From DATKQY01 sp035532475 (GTDB lineage: Bacteria > Actinomycetota > Acidimicrobiia > Acidimicrobiales > Bog-793): a DNA stretch of 64,000 bases. Shown here in pieces: positions 1-9,370 of this stretch. The DNA is taken from NCBI GenBank assembly GCA_035532475.1, contig DATKQY010000040.1, forward strand, positions 52,843 to 116,842. The letters are read 5' to 3'. Position 1 is the first letter of the stretch; the number at the start of each line of letters is the position of its first letter. Below the pieces are notes generated by a model. The model saw only the letters and a program-made list of their open reading frames with translations. It ran no database searches and was not told where the DNA came from. The position numbers were made by a program, and so were the translations under genes.

Positions 1-1548
1 CGGCGGCCCGTCACGGCTGCCCTCGACGACCGCTGGACGGCGGCCGCGCGTCGCGAGCGTGGCGAGGAGGCCGGCCAGCGCGAGGAGCACCGCCTCCCCC
101 ACGACGAGCGGCACCGGGCCGAGCGGCGGCCGCCAGGCCGGGTGGAGCAGGAAGCCGAAGTCCGGCCCGTCCGTGCCGACGGCGTAGCGCCGGAGCGCCT
201 CGTAGAAGGCGCCGAACTGGCCGAGCGCGGCGACGACGGCCACGGCGCCGACGAGGCGTCCCCCGCGGCGGGCGAGCGCGCTCGTCCCGATCAGCGCCGC
301 GGCGACGATCGGCAGGCCGAGCGCGAAAGGAAGGGTGTCGCGCCCCTGCCACGTGTAGCCGTACTTGTGCACCTGCGAGCTCGAGATGGCGACGGGGATC
401 ACCACGATGGCGACGGCGAACAGCGCCAGCACGACGGCGTGGCGGAGCCGGCCGACGGCCGCGGCGGCGATCGCGACGAAGCCGACGAGGCCGTACCACG
501 CGACGTAGGTGAACGTCGGGGCGAAGGTGTCGAACCAGCCGAACACGCCGACCATGTCCTGGAGGTAGAAGTCGTTGTGGGCGAAGGAGGTCTCAAGGAT
601 CGTCGACTCGGGTACCGAGTACGGCAGCGGCGTGCGCGTGTACACGTCGTAGGCGTGCTCGCCGAGGATCCACGCGACCGCCAGCCCGCCGAGGACCGCC
701 ACGGCGCAGAAGCCGGCCTGGACCGAGCGCCTCGCCACGAGCGCGCGCAGCCCCGCGAGGTCCGAGACGGCGACGAGCACCACCGCGGTCAGGGCCAGCC
801 AGAACGGCGAGAGGGCGCGCACGAGCTCGAAGACGCAGGCGGACACGGCGAGCACGGCGACCAGCCCGGGGGGCGGGTCGTCACGGCGCTCGAGGAAGAG
901 CACCGAGCCCGCCGTCCAGACGCAGATCGCGGCGCTCACCTCGAGCCCGCTCGGGTTGACCACGCCCCCGAGGAAGACGGCCATCGGCGTCGCGGCGATG
1001 AGCACCCCGACGAGGACGACGCGGTTGCGCGACCAGTGCAGCGCGGACATGACGGCGAGGCCGATGAAGACCGACGACAAGAGCGCGCTCACGAGCCGCA
1101 TCAGGTAGAGCGCCCACGTCCCCTCGCCGAGCAGGGAGGGCAGCCCGACGACCGCGTAGTACAGCGGTGGGTAGCGGGCGTTGTAGATCCGCGCCTCGAC
1201 CATCTTGGCCGAGCCGACCGGCTTCGGCTCGCAGCTCGCGGGGACCGTCGGCTTGCGGTGGAAGCAGGTCGGCAGGTTCTCGGTCGTCGGCGAGCCGTAG
1301 AACTCCGGCACGCGCACGATCTCGATCGCCGGCAGGGTCGGCGCCGGCAGCGCCTTGCCGAGCAGCTGGCCGCGTACCACCGCGGCGGCCTTGATCACGT
1401 GGACCGGCTCGTCGGGCGCGGCGAACAGCGGCGTCGCCACGCTCCACAGCGCCATCGCGCAGAACGAGATCAGGAAGGCGACGACGAAGGCGGTCGTGCC
1501 GCTCGACCGCCGGTGGACCCGGCGCGCCTCCACGTCATGTTCGGTCAC
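1..1548 (-). CDS. DUF2142 family polytopic membrane protein (3' end cut by window edge)
   Basis: An open frame of 516 codons runs from a GTG at 1548 to the left window edge without a stop. The product opens with a short basic cytoplasmic segment, then a hydrophobic helix, then the extracytoplasmic motif APDEPVHVIKA and a GSPTTENLPTCF segment. Many hydrophobic helices follow, with a conserved-looking FGWFDTFAPTFTYVAWY stretch near residue 350. This architecture matches the DUF2142 (PF09913) membrane proteins of actinobacteria, often found near glycosyltransferases and polysaccharide genes; the biochemical role is unknown. No ATG or GTG lies in frame upstream of 1548 for at least 20 codons. An AGGGAG about 16 bases upstream is a poorly spaced ribosome site, so the start is moderately sure. 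Family length is about 450-550 residues, so little is missing. Confidence 0.8.
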   Translation of the reverse strand, partial: MTEHDVEARRVHRRSSGTTAFVVAFLISFCAMALWSVATPLFAAPDEPVHVIKAAAVVRGQLLGKALPAPTLPAIEIVRVPEFYGSPTTENLPTCFHRKPTVPASCEPKPVGSAKMVEARIYNARYPPLYYAVVGLPSLLGEGTWALYLMRLVSALLSSVFIGLAVMSALHWSRNRVVLVGVLIAATPMAVFLGGVVNPSGLEVSAAICVWTAGSVLFLERRDDPPPGLVAVLAVSACVFELVRALSPFWLALTAVVLVAVSDLAGLRALVARRSVQAGFCAVAVLGGLAVAWILGEHAYDVYTRTPLPYSVPESTILETSFAHNDFYLQDMVGVFGWFDTFAPTFTYVAWYGLVGFVAIAAAAVGRLRHAVVLALFAVAIVVIPVAISSSQVHKYGYTWQGRDTLPFALGLPIVAAALIGTSALARRGGRLVGAVAVVAALGQFGAFYEALRRYAVGTDGPDFGFLLHPAWRPPLGPVPLVVGEAVLLALAGLLATLATRGRRPAVVEGSRDGPP

Positions 1549-1662
1549 GTCCGTCGGAAGCAGCTCCCTCGTGGGATCCCGCCGGAAGACCGGCGGCGAC
1601 GACGCCGGGCAGAGTAGCCGAGCCCGCCGGCCGGCGGCGGCCGAGCGGCGCTCACCTTGGGC

Positions 1663-2478
1663 TCAGGTCCCGGGAGCCGCCACCAGCCGCGCGGAGACGC
1701 GCTCGAGCAGGTCCCACAGGATCCTCGCCGTGACACCCCACACCAGGTCGTCGCCGAGCACGCGCGGCGCCGCGAAGAAGTGCACCGGCCGGTCCCTCAT
1801 GCCGGCGATGTCCCAGCGCTCCTCCCACCCGACGCCGTCGGCGAGCAGCTCGGCGAGGGGGACCTCCAGCGTCACCTCGACCTCCGCCGGGCTCGGCCGC
1901 AGCGCCGGACGACCCGCGAGCAGGCCGACGAACGGCGCGATGCGGTCGCCGAAGCGCTGCCGGTGGACCACGTCGAGCGGTCCGACGATCTCCACCAGCG
2001 CCGGGTCGAGCCCGATCTCCTCCTCGGCCTCGCGCAGCGCCGCCGCGAGCGGCGCCTCGTCGGGCTCGACGAGCCCTCCCGGCAGCGCCACGTGACCCGG
2101 GTCGCGCTGGAGGTGCGGGGAGCGCCGGATCAGGACCGCCCGCGTCTCGCCCTCCGCCTCGAACACCGCGAGCAGCACCGCGGCGTCGACGCGCGCGCCG
2201 TGGGCGTCGCCCGGTCGGCCCGGGGGGCGGGGCCGGAGCTGGCCACCGTCCGGTCCCGCCCGCTCGCCGTCGCCGGCGAGCGCGCTCCGCACGACGCTGA
2301 GCGGCACGCTCGCACGGCGTGCCGACTCCAGCCGGGACCACGGAGGCGGCGCGCCAGGCCGCGCGCTCGCCGGGCGCGGCACGTGCTGGCGGAACGAGCC
2401 GGCGGCCACTCGGCCGAGCGTACCGTCGCCGGGCGCGGCAGCGGCCGGGCTCGCGCCCGGCCGCTGCCACCACCGCAC
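1663..2478 (-). CDS. Nudix hydrolase, probable coenzyme A pyrophosphatase (NudL-like)
   Basis: The product carries a full Nudix box (G-x5-E-x7-REAEEEIGL) within ALPGGLVEPDEAPL...REAEEEIGL. The preceding RRSPHLQRDPGHVALPGG matches the NuCoA motif that marks CoA-pyrophosphatase Nudix enzymes. Such enzymes cleave CoA or oxidised CoA to 3',5'-ADP and phosphopantetheine using Mg2+ bound by the Glu cluster. The N-terminal 70 residues are Pro/Ala/Arg-rich. The start used here is GTG 2478; GTG 2409 gives 248 residues and leaves an N-terminus (HVPRPASARPG) more like the family. The gene follows groEL on the same strand with a 29-bp gap, so it may be transcribed by read-through. Exact substrate is inferred from the motif. 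Confidence 0.82.
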   Translation of the reverse strand: MRWWQRPGASPAAAAPGDGTLGRVAAGSFRQHVPRPASARPGAPPPWSRLESARRASVPLSVVRSALAGDGERAGPDGGQLRPRPPGRPGDAHGARVDAAVLLAVFEAEGETRAVLIRRSPHLQRDPGHVALPGGLVEPDEAPLAAALREAEEEIGLDPALVEIVGPLDVVHRQRFGDRIAPFVGLLAGRPALRPSPAEVEVTLEVPLAELLADGVGWEERWDIAGMRDRPVHFFAAPRVLGDDLVWGVTARILWDLLERVSARLVAAPGT

Positions 2479-2507
2479 GGCCCGGCAGCGCCGGGCGACG
2501 TGGCGTC

Positions 2508-4132
<1,625 letters not shown>

Positions 4133-4133
<1 letters not shown>

Positions 4134-4426
4134 CAGGCGCCGACCTTCGCGAGGACGTCGCGGCCCGAGAGGATGAGCAGCTCCTCGCCGTCGATCGTGA
4201 TCTCGGTGCCGCCGTACTTCGAGTAGACGACCTTCTCGCCGACCTTCACGTCGAGCGGGATGAGCTCGCCGGTGTTCTCGGCGCGCCGGCCCGGCCCGAC
4301 CGCGAGCACCTCGCCCTGCTGGGGCTTTTCCTTCGCGGTGTCGGGGATGACGAGACCCGACGCCGTCATCTCCTCCGCCTCGCTCGGGCGAACGACGATG
4401 CGGTCGTCCAGCGGCTGCAGCTTCAT
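4133..4426 (-). CDS. groES: Co-chaperonin GroES (Hsp10)
   Basis: The 97-residue product matches the usual GroES length. It has the N-terminal LQPLDDRIVVRP strand, a mobile loop with a GLVIPDTAKEKPQQG segment that docks on GroEL, and the VGEKVVYSKYGGTEI core. It caps the GroEL ring. Its ATG at 4426 lies 25 bp downstream of a CIRCE operator, so it is the first gene of an HrcA-type heat-shock operon with groEL. A GGAGG-like site (AGGAGGC) lies just before the start. Confidence 0.98.
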
Positions 4427-4451
4427 CTCCGATGCCTCCTGTGTGGCTGTG

Positions 4452-4478
4452 TTGGCACTCTTGCCATGCGAGTGCCAA
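4452..4478 (-). promoter_or_regulatory. CIRCE operator for HrcA upstream of groES
   Basis: The sequence is TTGGCACTC, nine bases, then GAGTGCCAA, a perfect 9-bp inverted repeat matching the CIRCE consensus TTAGCACTC-N9-GAGTGCTAA with one symmetrical change (A to G and T to C). CIRCE is bound by the repressor HrcA, whose activity depends on GroEL. Its outer edge overlaps the -10 box of the groES promoter. Confidence 0.95.
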
Positions 4479-4506
4479 TCTACCCCGTCCGCGGGCCGGC
4501 TGGCAA
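4477..4506 (-). promoter_or_regulatory. groES-groEL promoter
   Basis: On the minus strand TTGCCA (4506-4501), an 18-base spacer and TAGATT (4482-4477) form a plausible sigma-70-type promoter. The -10 box overlaps the upstream arm of CIRCE by two bases, which is the expected geometry for repression by HrcA. Confidence 0.7.
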
Positions 4507-4547
4507 CCGCGGGTGCCGAGTGCTGACGTCCCCGGCCGGCGCCGGCC

Positions 4548-5621
4548 TCAGGATGCCGGCGGGAAGCCCATGGTCGGCTCCGCGCCGGCGCCGAGTGGGG
4601 TCGGGCCGTCGCTGCGGAGGCGGAAGTACGCCGCGGCGCCGATCATCGCGGCGTTGTCCGTGCACATCGCGCGGCTCGGCAGGAACACGTGCAGCCCCTC
4701 CAGGGCGCAGGCGTCCGCCAGCCGCTCGCGCAAGGACGCGTTCGCCGCGACGCCGCCGGCGAGGCAGACCGAGCGCGCCCTGACGAGGCGCGCCGCGGCG
4801 AGGGCCTTGTGGACGAGGACGTCGACCACCGCCGCCTGGAACGAGGCGGCGACGTCGGGCGTCGGCACCTCGGGGTGGGCGCGGACGTGGTGGACGACTG
4901 CCGTCTTCAGCCCGCTGAAGGAGACGTCGAGACCCCGCTCGAGCATCGGCCGGGTGAAGGCGATCGCCGCCGCGTCACCCTCGAGCGCGGCGCGCTCGAT
5001 GGCAGGCCCGCCCGGATAGCCGAGCCCGAGGTAGCGGGCGACCTTGTCGAAGGCCTCGCCGGCGGCGTCGTCCACCGTGCCGCCGAGGAGCCGGTAGCTG
5101 CCCGGGCCGTCCATCTCGACGAGGAGCGTGTGCCCGCCCGACGCGAGGAGCACCGCCGCCGGCAGCTCCAGCCCCGGCTCTTCGAGCAGCGAGGCGTAGA
5201 GATGGCCCTCCAGGTGGTTCACCCCGACGAAGGGAACGCCCCAGGCGAGCGCGAGGGACTTGGCCGCCGAGATGCCGACGAGCAGGGCGCCGACGAGACC
5301 CGGCCCGACGGTCGCCGCCACGGCGCCGATCGCCCCGGCGGGGCCGCCGAGGGCGGCGCCGGGTGACCGGTGGCCCGGCAGCGGGAGGCCCGCGCCCTCG
5401 AGCGCCTCCTCGAGCACCGCCAGGATGCGCTCCAGATGGGCCCGTCCCGCCACCTCGGGGACGACGCCGCCGTAGCGCGCGTGGAGGTCCACCTGGCTCG
5501 AGACGACCGAGGAGAGCACCTCACGCCCGTCGGCGACGACCGCGGCCGCCGTCTCGTCGCATGAGGTCTCGAGCGCGAGCACGAGGCAGCCGGGCCCCGG
5601 GCCCGGACCGGCAGCGCTCAT
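4548..5621 (-). CDS. tsaD: tRNA N6-threonylcarbamoyladenosine transferase TsaD
   Basis: TsaD (Gcp/Kae1 family) transfers the threonylcarbamoyl group to A37 of ANN-decoding tRNAs together with TsaB and TsaE. The 357-residue product has the N-terminal ALETSCDETAAAVV phosphate loop, the metal-binding NHLEGHLYA motif, ASGGHTLLV, FSGLKTAV and the C-terminal CTDNAAMIG motif. The start is ATG 5621, overlapping the rimI stop by four bases (ATGA). It is the last gene of a chain running from a uracil-DNA glycosylase through tsaE, tsaB and rimI. Confidence 0.97.
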   Translation of the reverse strand: MSAAGPGPGPGCLVLALETSCDETAAAVVADGREVLSSVVSSQVDLHARYGGVVPEVAGRAHLERILAVLEEALEGAGLPLPGHRSPGAALGGPAGAIGAVAATVGPGLVGALLVGISAAKSLALAWGVPFVGVNHLEGHLYASLLEEPGLELPAAVLLASGGHTLLVEMDGPGSYRLLGGTVDDAAGEAFDKVARYLGLGYPGGPAIERAALEGDAAAIAFTRPMLERGLDVSFSGLKTAVVHHVRAHPEVPTPDVAASFQAAVVDVLVHKALAAARLVRARSVCLAGGVAANASLRERLADACALEGLHVFLPSRAMCTDNAAMIGAAAYFRLRSDGPTPLGAGAEPTMGFPPAS

Positions 5622-6208
5622 CCGCCGGCGTCCTCGACGGCGGGCGCGTCGAGCCTGCGGCCGATGACCGCGAGGCGCTCGCCGTAGAGGGCCGACTGCA
5701 CGTCGTGCGCCCACATCACCAGGCCGTCCTCGTTGACCTCCGCGTAGTAGTTCTTCCGGATCCCCGCGGGGACGAAGCCGAAGAGCCGGTAGAGGCGCTG
5801 GGCGCCGTGGTTGGAGACCCGGACTTCCAAGGTGAGCGCCTCCGAGCCGCGCCGGCGCGCCTCGGTCGCCACCCGGTGGAGCAGCCGCATGCCGATCCGC
5901 CGGCCCTGCCAGGCGGGCGCGACCCCGATCGTCGTGACGTGGCCCTCGCCGGCCACGAGCATGCACCCCGCATAGCCGACCACCGCGCCGTCGACGAGCG
6001 CGACATAATAGGCGCGGGTCTCGGGCGAGGCGAGCTCGCTCAGGTACAGCCCCGGTGACCACGGTCTCGGAAAGACCTGCTGCTCGATCGCCACCACGGC
6101 GCGCACGTGCCGGCGGCGCATCGCCACGATGTCGACCTCGGCGTCGCGTCGCGCCGGGGGGACCGTCGGCTCGCCACGGCGGTGCGGGAGCCGGATCGCC
6201 ACGGTCAC
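5618..6208 (-). CDS. rimI: Ribosomal protein S18 alanine N-acetyltransferase RimI (GNAT family)
   Basis: The 196-residue GNAT protein shows the RRRHVRAVVAIEQQVFPRPW segment typical of RimI. It also has the acetyl-CoA loop VAPAWQGRRIGMRLL and the NHGAQRLYRLFGFVPAGIRKNYY C-terminus. RimI acetylates the N-terminal alanine of S18, and actinobacterial homologues may have broader targets. It sits between tsaB and tsaD with 4-bp overlaps on both sides, the conserved arrangement of the t6A modification operon. The first 30 residues are poorly conserved, so a later start is possible. Confidence 0.9.
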   Translation of the reverse strand: MTVAIRLPHRRGEPTVPPARRDAEVDIVAMRRRHVRAVVAIEQQVFPRPWSPGLYLSELASPETRAYYVALVDGAVVGYAGCMLVAGEGHVTTIGVAPAWQGRRIGMRLLHRVATEARRRGSEALTLEVRVSNHGAQRLYRLFGFVPAGIRKNYYAEVNEDGLVMWAHDVQSALYGERLAVIGRRLDAPAVEDAGG

Positions 6209-6933
6209 TCCCCCGCTGCGGCGGAATGGGCGGGGTCCCCGGCCCGGGGCGCCGCAGCCCCGTGGCGCGTCGACCAGTTGATACGGGCGTCGACGGGGCG
6301 CAGGTACACCGGGCGGACCGCGAGCGGGTCCGCCGCGTCCCCCGCCTCCAGCCGGAGCACGGCGAGATCGGCGAGGGAGACCACCGGCGGGGCGCCGAGC
6401 TCGTCGCCCGCCACCTGGAGGCGACCGCCGCCGCCCGCGAGGAGCTGCGCGGCGTGGCGCCGCGCCCCGTCACCGACGAGCAGCGTCGCCGCGTCGCGCC
6501 GGGCGAGGCTGCCCGCGAGGGCGCCCGGCGTGTCGAGCTCGATCGGCCCGCCGAGCCGCGAGGACCAGGCCACCTCGCCACGACGCATGTCGACGACGGC
6601 GACGACCTCGCGCCCGTCGTGGCGGAGCGCGTGCAGCAGCACGTCCGTGCTGGTGCAAGCGACGACGGGGACGCCGAGGGCCCACGCCATCGCGTTCGCC
6701 GCCGCGACGCCGACGCGCAGCCCGGTGAACAGCCCCGGACCCACGTCCACCGCGATCGCCTCCAGCGCGTCCGGAGCGATCCCGGCGAGCTCGAGGACGT
6801 GGCGGATCGCGACGTGGAGCGTCTCGGCGTGGCGGCGGCCGGGCCGCGCCGTCGCGGCGGCGAGGAGGCCGCCCGGCCCGGCGAGCGCGACGCCGACCTC
6901 GACCGTCGCCGTCTCGATGGCGAGCAACGTCAC
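6205..6933 (-). CDS. tsaB: t6A biosynthesis protein TsaB
   Basis: TsaB is the catalytically inactive paralogue of TsaD that scaffolds the TsaB-TsaD-TsaE complex for tRNA t6A37 synthesis. The 242-residue product begins VTLLAIETATVEVGVAL and has RHAETLHVAIRHVLELAG and the family signature AVDVGPGLFTGLRVG. The start is GTG 6933, which overlaps the tsaE stop as GTGA. A longer open frame to 7584 reads tsaE in the wrong frame. The last 25 residues are Ala-rich and variable. Confidence 0.94.
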   Translation of the reverse strand: MTLLAIETATVEVGVALAGPGGLLAAATARPGRRHAETLHVAIRHVLELAGIAPDALEAIAVDVGPGLFTGLRVGVAAANAMAWALGVPVVACTSTDVLLHALRHDGREVVAVVDMRRGEVAWSSRLGGPIELDTPGALAGSLARRDAATLLVGDGARRHAAQLLAGGGGRLQVAGDELGAPPVVSLADLAVLRLEAGDAADPLAVRPVYLRPVDARINWSTRHGAAAPRAGDPAHSAAAGE

Positions 6934-7502
6934 GGCCCCTCCGCCCGACCGGCCTCCGGCCTGCCACGAGGCGCCGCGAGCTCGTCGGCCCACAGCTCGG
7001 CCAGGCGAGCGATCCTCGCCCTCCAGCCCCCTCCGGGGTCGGCGAGCTCGACCAGGCGCTCGCCGCCGGGTCCCCCTCCGCCCGGACCGGGTGCCCCGGG
7101 CGGCACCGACAGGGTCACGATCAGCGCCGCGTCGCCAAGGAGCGGCGCGGCCGCCTCGCCCCACTCGACGACGGCGACACCGCCGTCGTCGAGCACCTCC
7201 TCGAGCGCCAGGTCGGCCACCTCCGCCAGCTGGTCGAGGCGCCAGCAGTCGACGTGGGCGACGACGGGGTCGGAGTCGTAGAGGTGGCAGAGGGCGAACG
7301 TCGGGCTGGTCGCGCGGGTGCTCGCGCCGAGCGCCGCGACGAGGCCCTGGACGAGCGTGGTCTTGCCCGCCCCGAGCTCCCCCGAGAGCAGCACCACGTC
7401 GCCGGGCTCGACCAGGCCGCCGAGCAGGGCGCCGATGCGGCGCGTGGCCTCCTCCGAGGGACTGACGAGCCGCGCGGCGACGGTCGCCCCGGCGGTGCTC
7501 AC
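6930..7502 (-). CDS. tsaE: t6A biosynthesis ATPase TsaE
   Basis: TsaE is the small P-loop ATPase that drives turnover of the TsaBD complex. The 190-residue product has a Walker A motif SGELGAGKTTLVQGL, SPTFALCHLYDSD and HVDCWRLDQ, followed by the VVEWGE motif typical of the family. The start GTG at 7502 overlaps the stop of the upstream glycosylase gene (GTGA). The C-terminal 40 residues after the core are Gly/Pro-rich. Confidence 0.95.
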   Translation of the reverse strand: MSTAGATVAARLVSPSEEATRRIGALLGGLVEPGDVVLLSGELGAGKTTLVQGLVAALGASTRATSPTFALCHLYDSDPVVAHVDCWRLDQLAEVADLALEEVLDDGGVAVVEWGEAAAPLLGDAALIVTLSVPPGAPGPGGGGPGGERLVELADPGGGWRARIARLAELWADELAAPRGRPEAGRAEGP

Positions 7503-8071
7503 GACCCCGCGGCAGGAGCGGCCGCGAGCGCCTGCTTCGCCCGGACGAGGTCTGCCCGCATCTGGGCCACCACCATCCCCCCACCGCGCAGCGCGAAGGC
7601 CGGGTGGAACGTCGGGACGAGCACGGCCGCGCCGAAGGGGTAGGCCCGTCCGCGCAGCCGGGTGACGCCCTCGTTCGTCCGCAGCAGCGAGCGGGCCGCG
7701 AAGTTGCCGAGCGTCACGACGACGCGGGGCTGGATCTGCGCCAGCTGGCCCTCCAGGAAGTGCCTGCACGCCGCGACCTCACCCGGCTCGGGGTCGCGGT
7801 TGTTCGGCGGCCGGCACTTCACGACGTTGGCGATGTAGCACGCGCCGCGCTCCATGGCGAGCTCCTCGACGATCAGCTGGTCGAGCAGCCGCCCAGAGCG
7901 TCCGACGAACGGGACGCCGGCGAGATCCTCCTCCCGGCCCGGCCCCTCCCCGACGAACATCAGCTCCGCGCTCGGGCTGCCCGTCCCGAAGACGACCGTG
8001 GTGCGGCCCGCGGCGAGCGGGCACGCCAGGCACGCCCTCGCCTCGCGCTCGAGCTCGGCGAGCGTCGACAC
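7499..8071 (-). CDS. Family 4 (iron-sulfur) uracil-DNA glycosylase
   Basis: The 190-residue protein shows motif A GEGPGREEDLAG, which binds and hydrolyses at uracil, the catalytic-loop PTFHPAFALR motif, and VTLGNFAARSLL. Cysteines in ACLACPL near the N-terminus, VVKCRPPNNRD and AACRHFL are arranged as in the 4Fe-4S family 4 enzymes. The enzyme excises uracil from DNA after cytosine deamination, important in a GC-rich genome. The loop reads RLRGRAYPFG, without the KRRIH insertion of UdgX, so it should be a conventional hydrolytic enzyme. It overlaps tsaE by four bases and appears to lead the t6A operon. Confidence 0.92.
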   Translation of the reverse strand: MSTLAELEREARACLACPLAAGRTTVVFGTGSPSAELMFVGEGPGREEDLAGVPFVGRSGRLLDQLIVEELAMERGACYIANVVKCRPPNNRDPEPGEVAACRHFLEGQLAQIQPRVVVTLGNFAARSLLRTNEGVTRLRGRAYPFGAAVLVPTFHPAFALRGGGMVVAQMRADLVRAKQALAAAPAAGS

Positions 8072-8080
8072 GCAGGCATG

Positions 8081-9370
8081 CTACCTGCGCAGCACGCCGG
8101 CGCCGTCGGGCGTGACGAGCCCGCGCAGCGCCCCGGGCGGGCAGCCCCCGGCGCCCGGCGCCTGCCCGCCGGCGCCGGTGGGCGTGGCGGCGTCCTGCCG
8201 GTGGACGGCGACCCGCGGGACGCGCGGTCCGATGCCGCAGAGGACCTCGTAGCAGATGGTGCCGAGCCGCTCGGCCCACTCCTCGGCCGTGATCTCCTCA
8301 TCCCCCTGGGGGCCGATGAGGACCGCCTCGTCCCCCGGGCGGACCCCGCCGTCGGGCCCGCAGTCCACGATGATCTGATCCATGGTGACCGTGCCGGCGA
8401 TCCGCCGGCGGCGGCCGCCGACGAGCACCTCGCCGCCTCCCCGCTCGAGCGCGCGGGGCACCCCGTCGTGGTAGCCGAGGGGGATCACCGCGACCTGGGA
8501 GCGCAGCGGGAGCTCGTAGGCGAGCCCGTAGCTGGTGCGCTCCCCGGCCGCGAGCTCGCGCACGAGGTGGACGCGTGCCCGCAGCGACAGGGCGGGGCGG
8601 AGCGCGGCGCCCGGGTCGAACCTCGCCGGCGGGGGGCCCGCGCCGAGGTGGCCGGCGAGGGCCGGCGAGGGCAGGTGGCCGTAGCAGGCGATGCCGCAGC
8701 GGACGAGGTCGAGACGGGCGGCGGGGTGGGCGATCGCCCCGGCCGAGTTCGCCGCGTGGACGATCGCCGGCCGGATGCCGTCGTCGGCGAGCTCCCGGCG
8801 CACCTCGTCGAACACCCGGAGCTGGTGCGCGGTGAAGGGGTCGTCGGGCTCGTCGGCGACGGCGAGGTGCGTGAAGAGCCCCTCGAGCTCCAGCTCGGGC
8901 GCCGACGCGATCGCCCTCGCGACGGCCGGCGCGTCGCGAGGCGACGCCCCGACGCGGTGCATGCCGGTGTCGACCTTCAGGTGGACCGGGACGGGGCGGG
9001 CGACGCCGGTCGCGGCACGGCGTGCCGCGGCGACGCCACCGTGGCGGTACAGGGTCGGCGTGAGCCCGTGCGCGACCGCCTCGCGCATCGCCTCGTCCGT
9101 CGGCTCGGAGAGCAGCAGGACCGGAGCCGTGACCCCCGCGGCGCGAAGCGCCAGGCCCTCCTCGACGAGCGCCACGGCAAGCCACGTGGCACCACCGTCG
9201 AGCGCCGCGGCGGCGACGTCGGGCGCGCCGTGGCCGTAACCGTCGGCCTTCACGACGGCGCAGAGCTGCGCCGGCGCCACGAGCCGGGCGAGCAGGCCGG
9301 CGTTGTGCCGTACCGCCGCGAGGTCGACCTCGACCCAGGCCGGACGGAACGCCTCAGCCATCGGCGGCAT
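8081..9370 (-). CDS. alr: Alanine racemase
   Basis: Alr interconverts L- and D-alanine for peptidoglycan using PLP. The 429-residue product has the PLP-lysine motif AVVKADGYGHGA, the HLKVDTGMHRVG strand and the catalytic tyrosine in ERTSYGLAYE. GTVTMDQIIVD, typical of the C-terminal beta domain, is also present. About 50 extra Gly/Pro/Ala-rich residues follow the C-terminal domain, longer than usual. The start overlaps nnr by 17 bp; ATG 9361 (MAEAFRPAWVEVD) is an alternative. It lies with nnr and acpS, a common actinobacterial order. Confidence 0.96.
   Translation of the reverse strand: MPPMAEAFRPAWVEVDLAAVRHNAGLLARLVAPAQLCAVVKADGYGHGAPDVAAAALDGGATWLAVALVEEGLALRAAGVTAPVLLLSEPTDEAMREAVAHGLTPTLYRHGGVAAARRAATGVARPVPVHLKVDTGMHRVGASPRDAPAVARAIASAPELELEGLFTHLAVADEPDDPFTAHQLRVFDEVRRELADDGIRPAIVHAANSAGAIAHPAARLDLVRCGIACYGHLPSPALAGHLGAGPPPARFDPGAALRPALSLRARVHLVRELAAGERTSYGLAYELPLRSQVAVIPLGYHDGVPRALERGGGEVLVGGRRRRIAGTVTMDQIIVDCGPDGGVRPGDEAVLIGPQGDEEITAEEWAERLGTICYEVLCGIGPRVPRVAVHRQDAATPTGAGGQAPGAGGCPPGALRGLVTPDGAGVLRR

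Noticed and set aside
142..1617. 491-codon plus-strand frame opposite the DUF2142 gene
   Set aside because: The opposite strand encodes a clear membrane protein in an unbroken frame; this product is a charged low-complexity shadow.
7499..8071. UdgX-type DNA-crosslinking glycosylase
   Set aside because: The KRRIH motif that defines UdgX is absent (loop reads RLRGRAYPFG).
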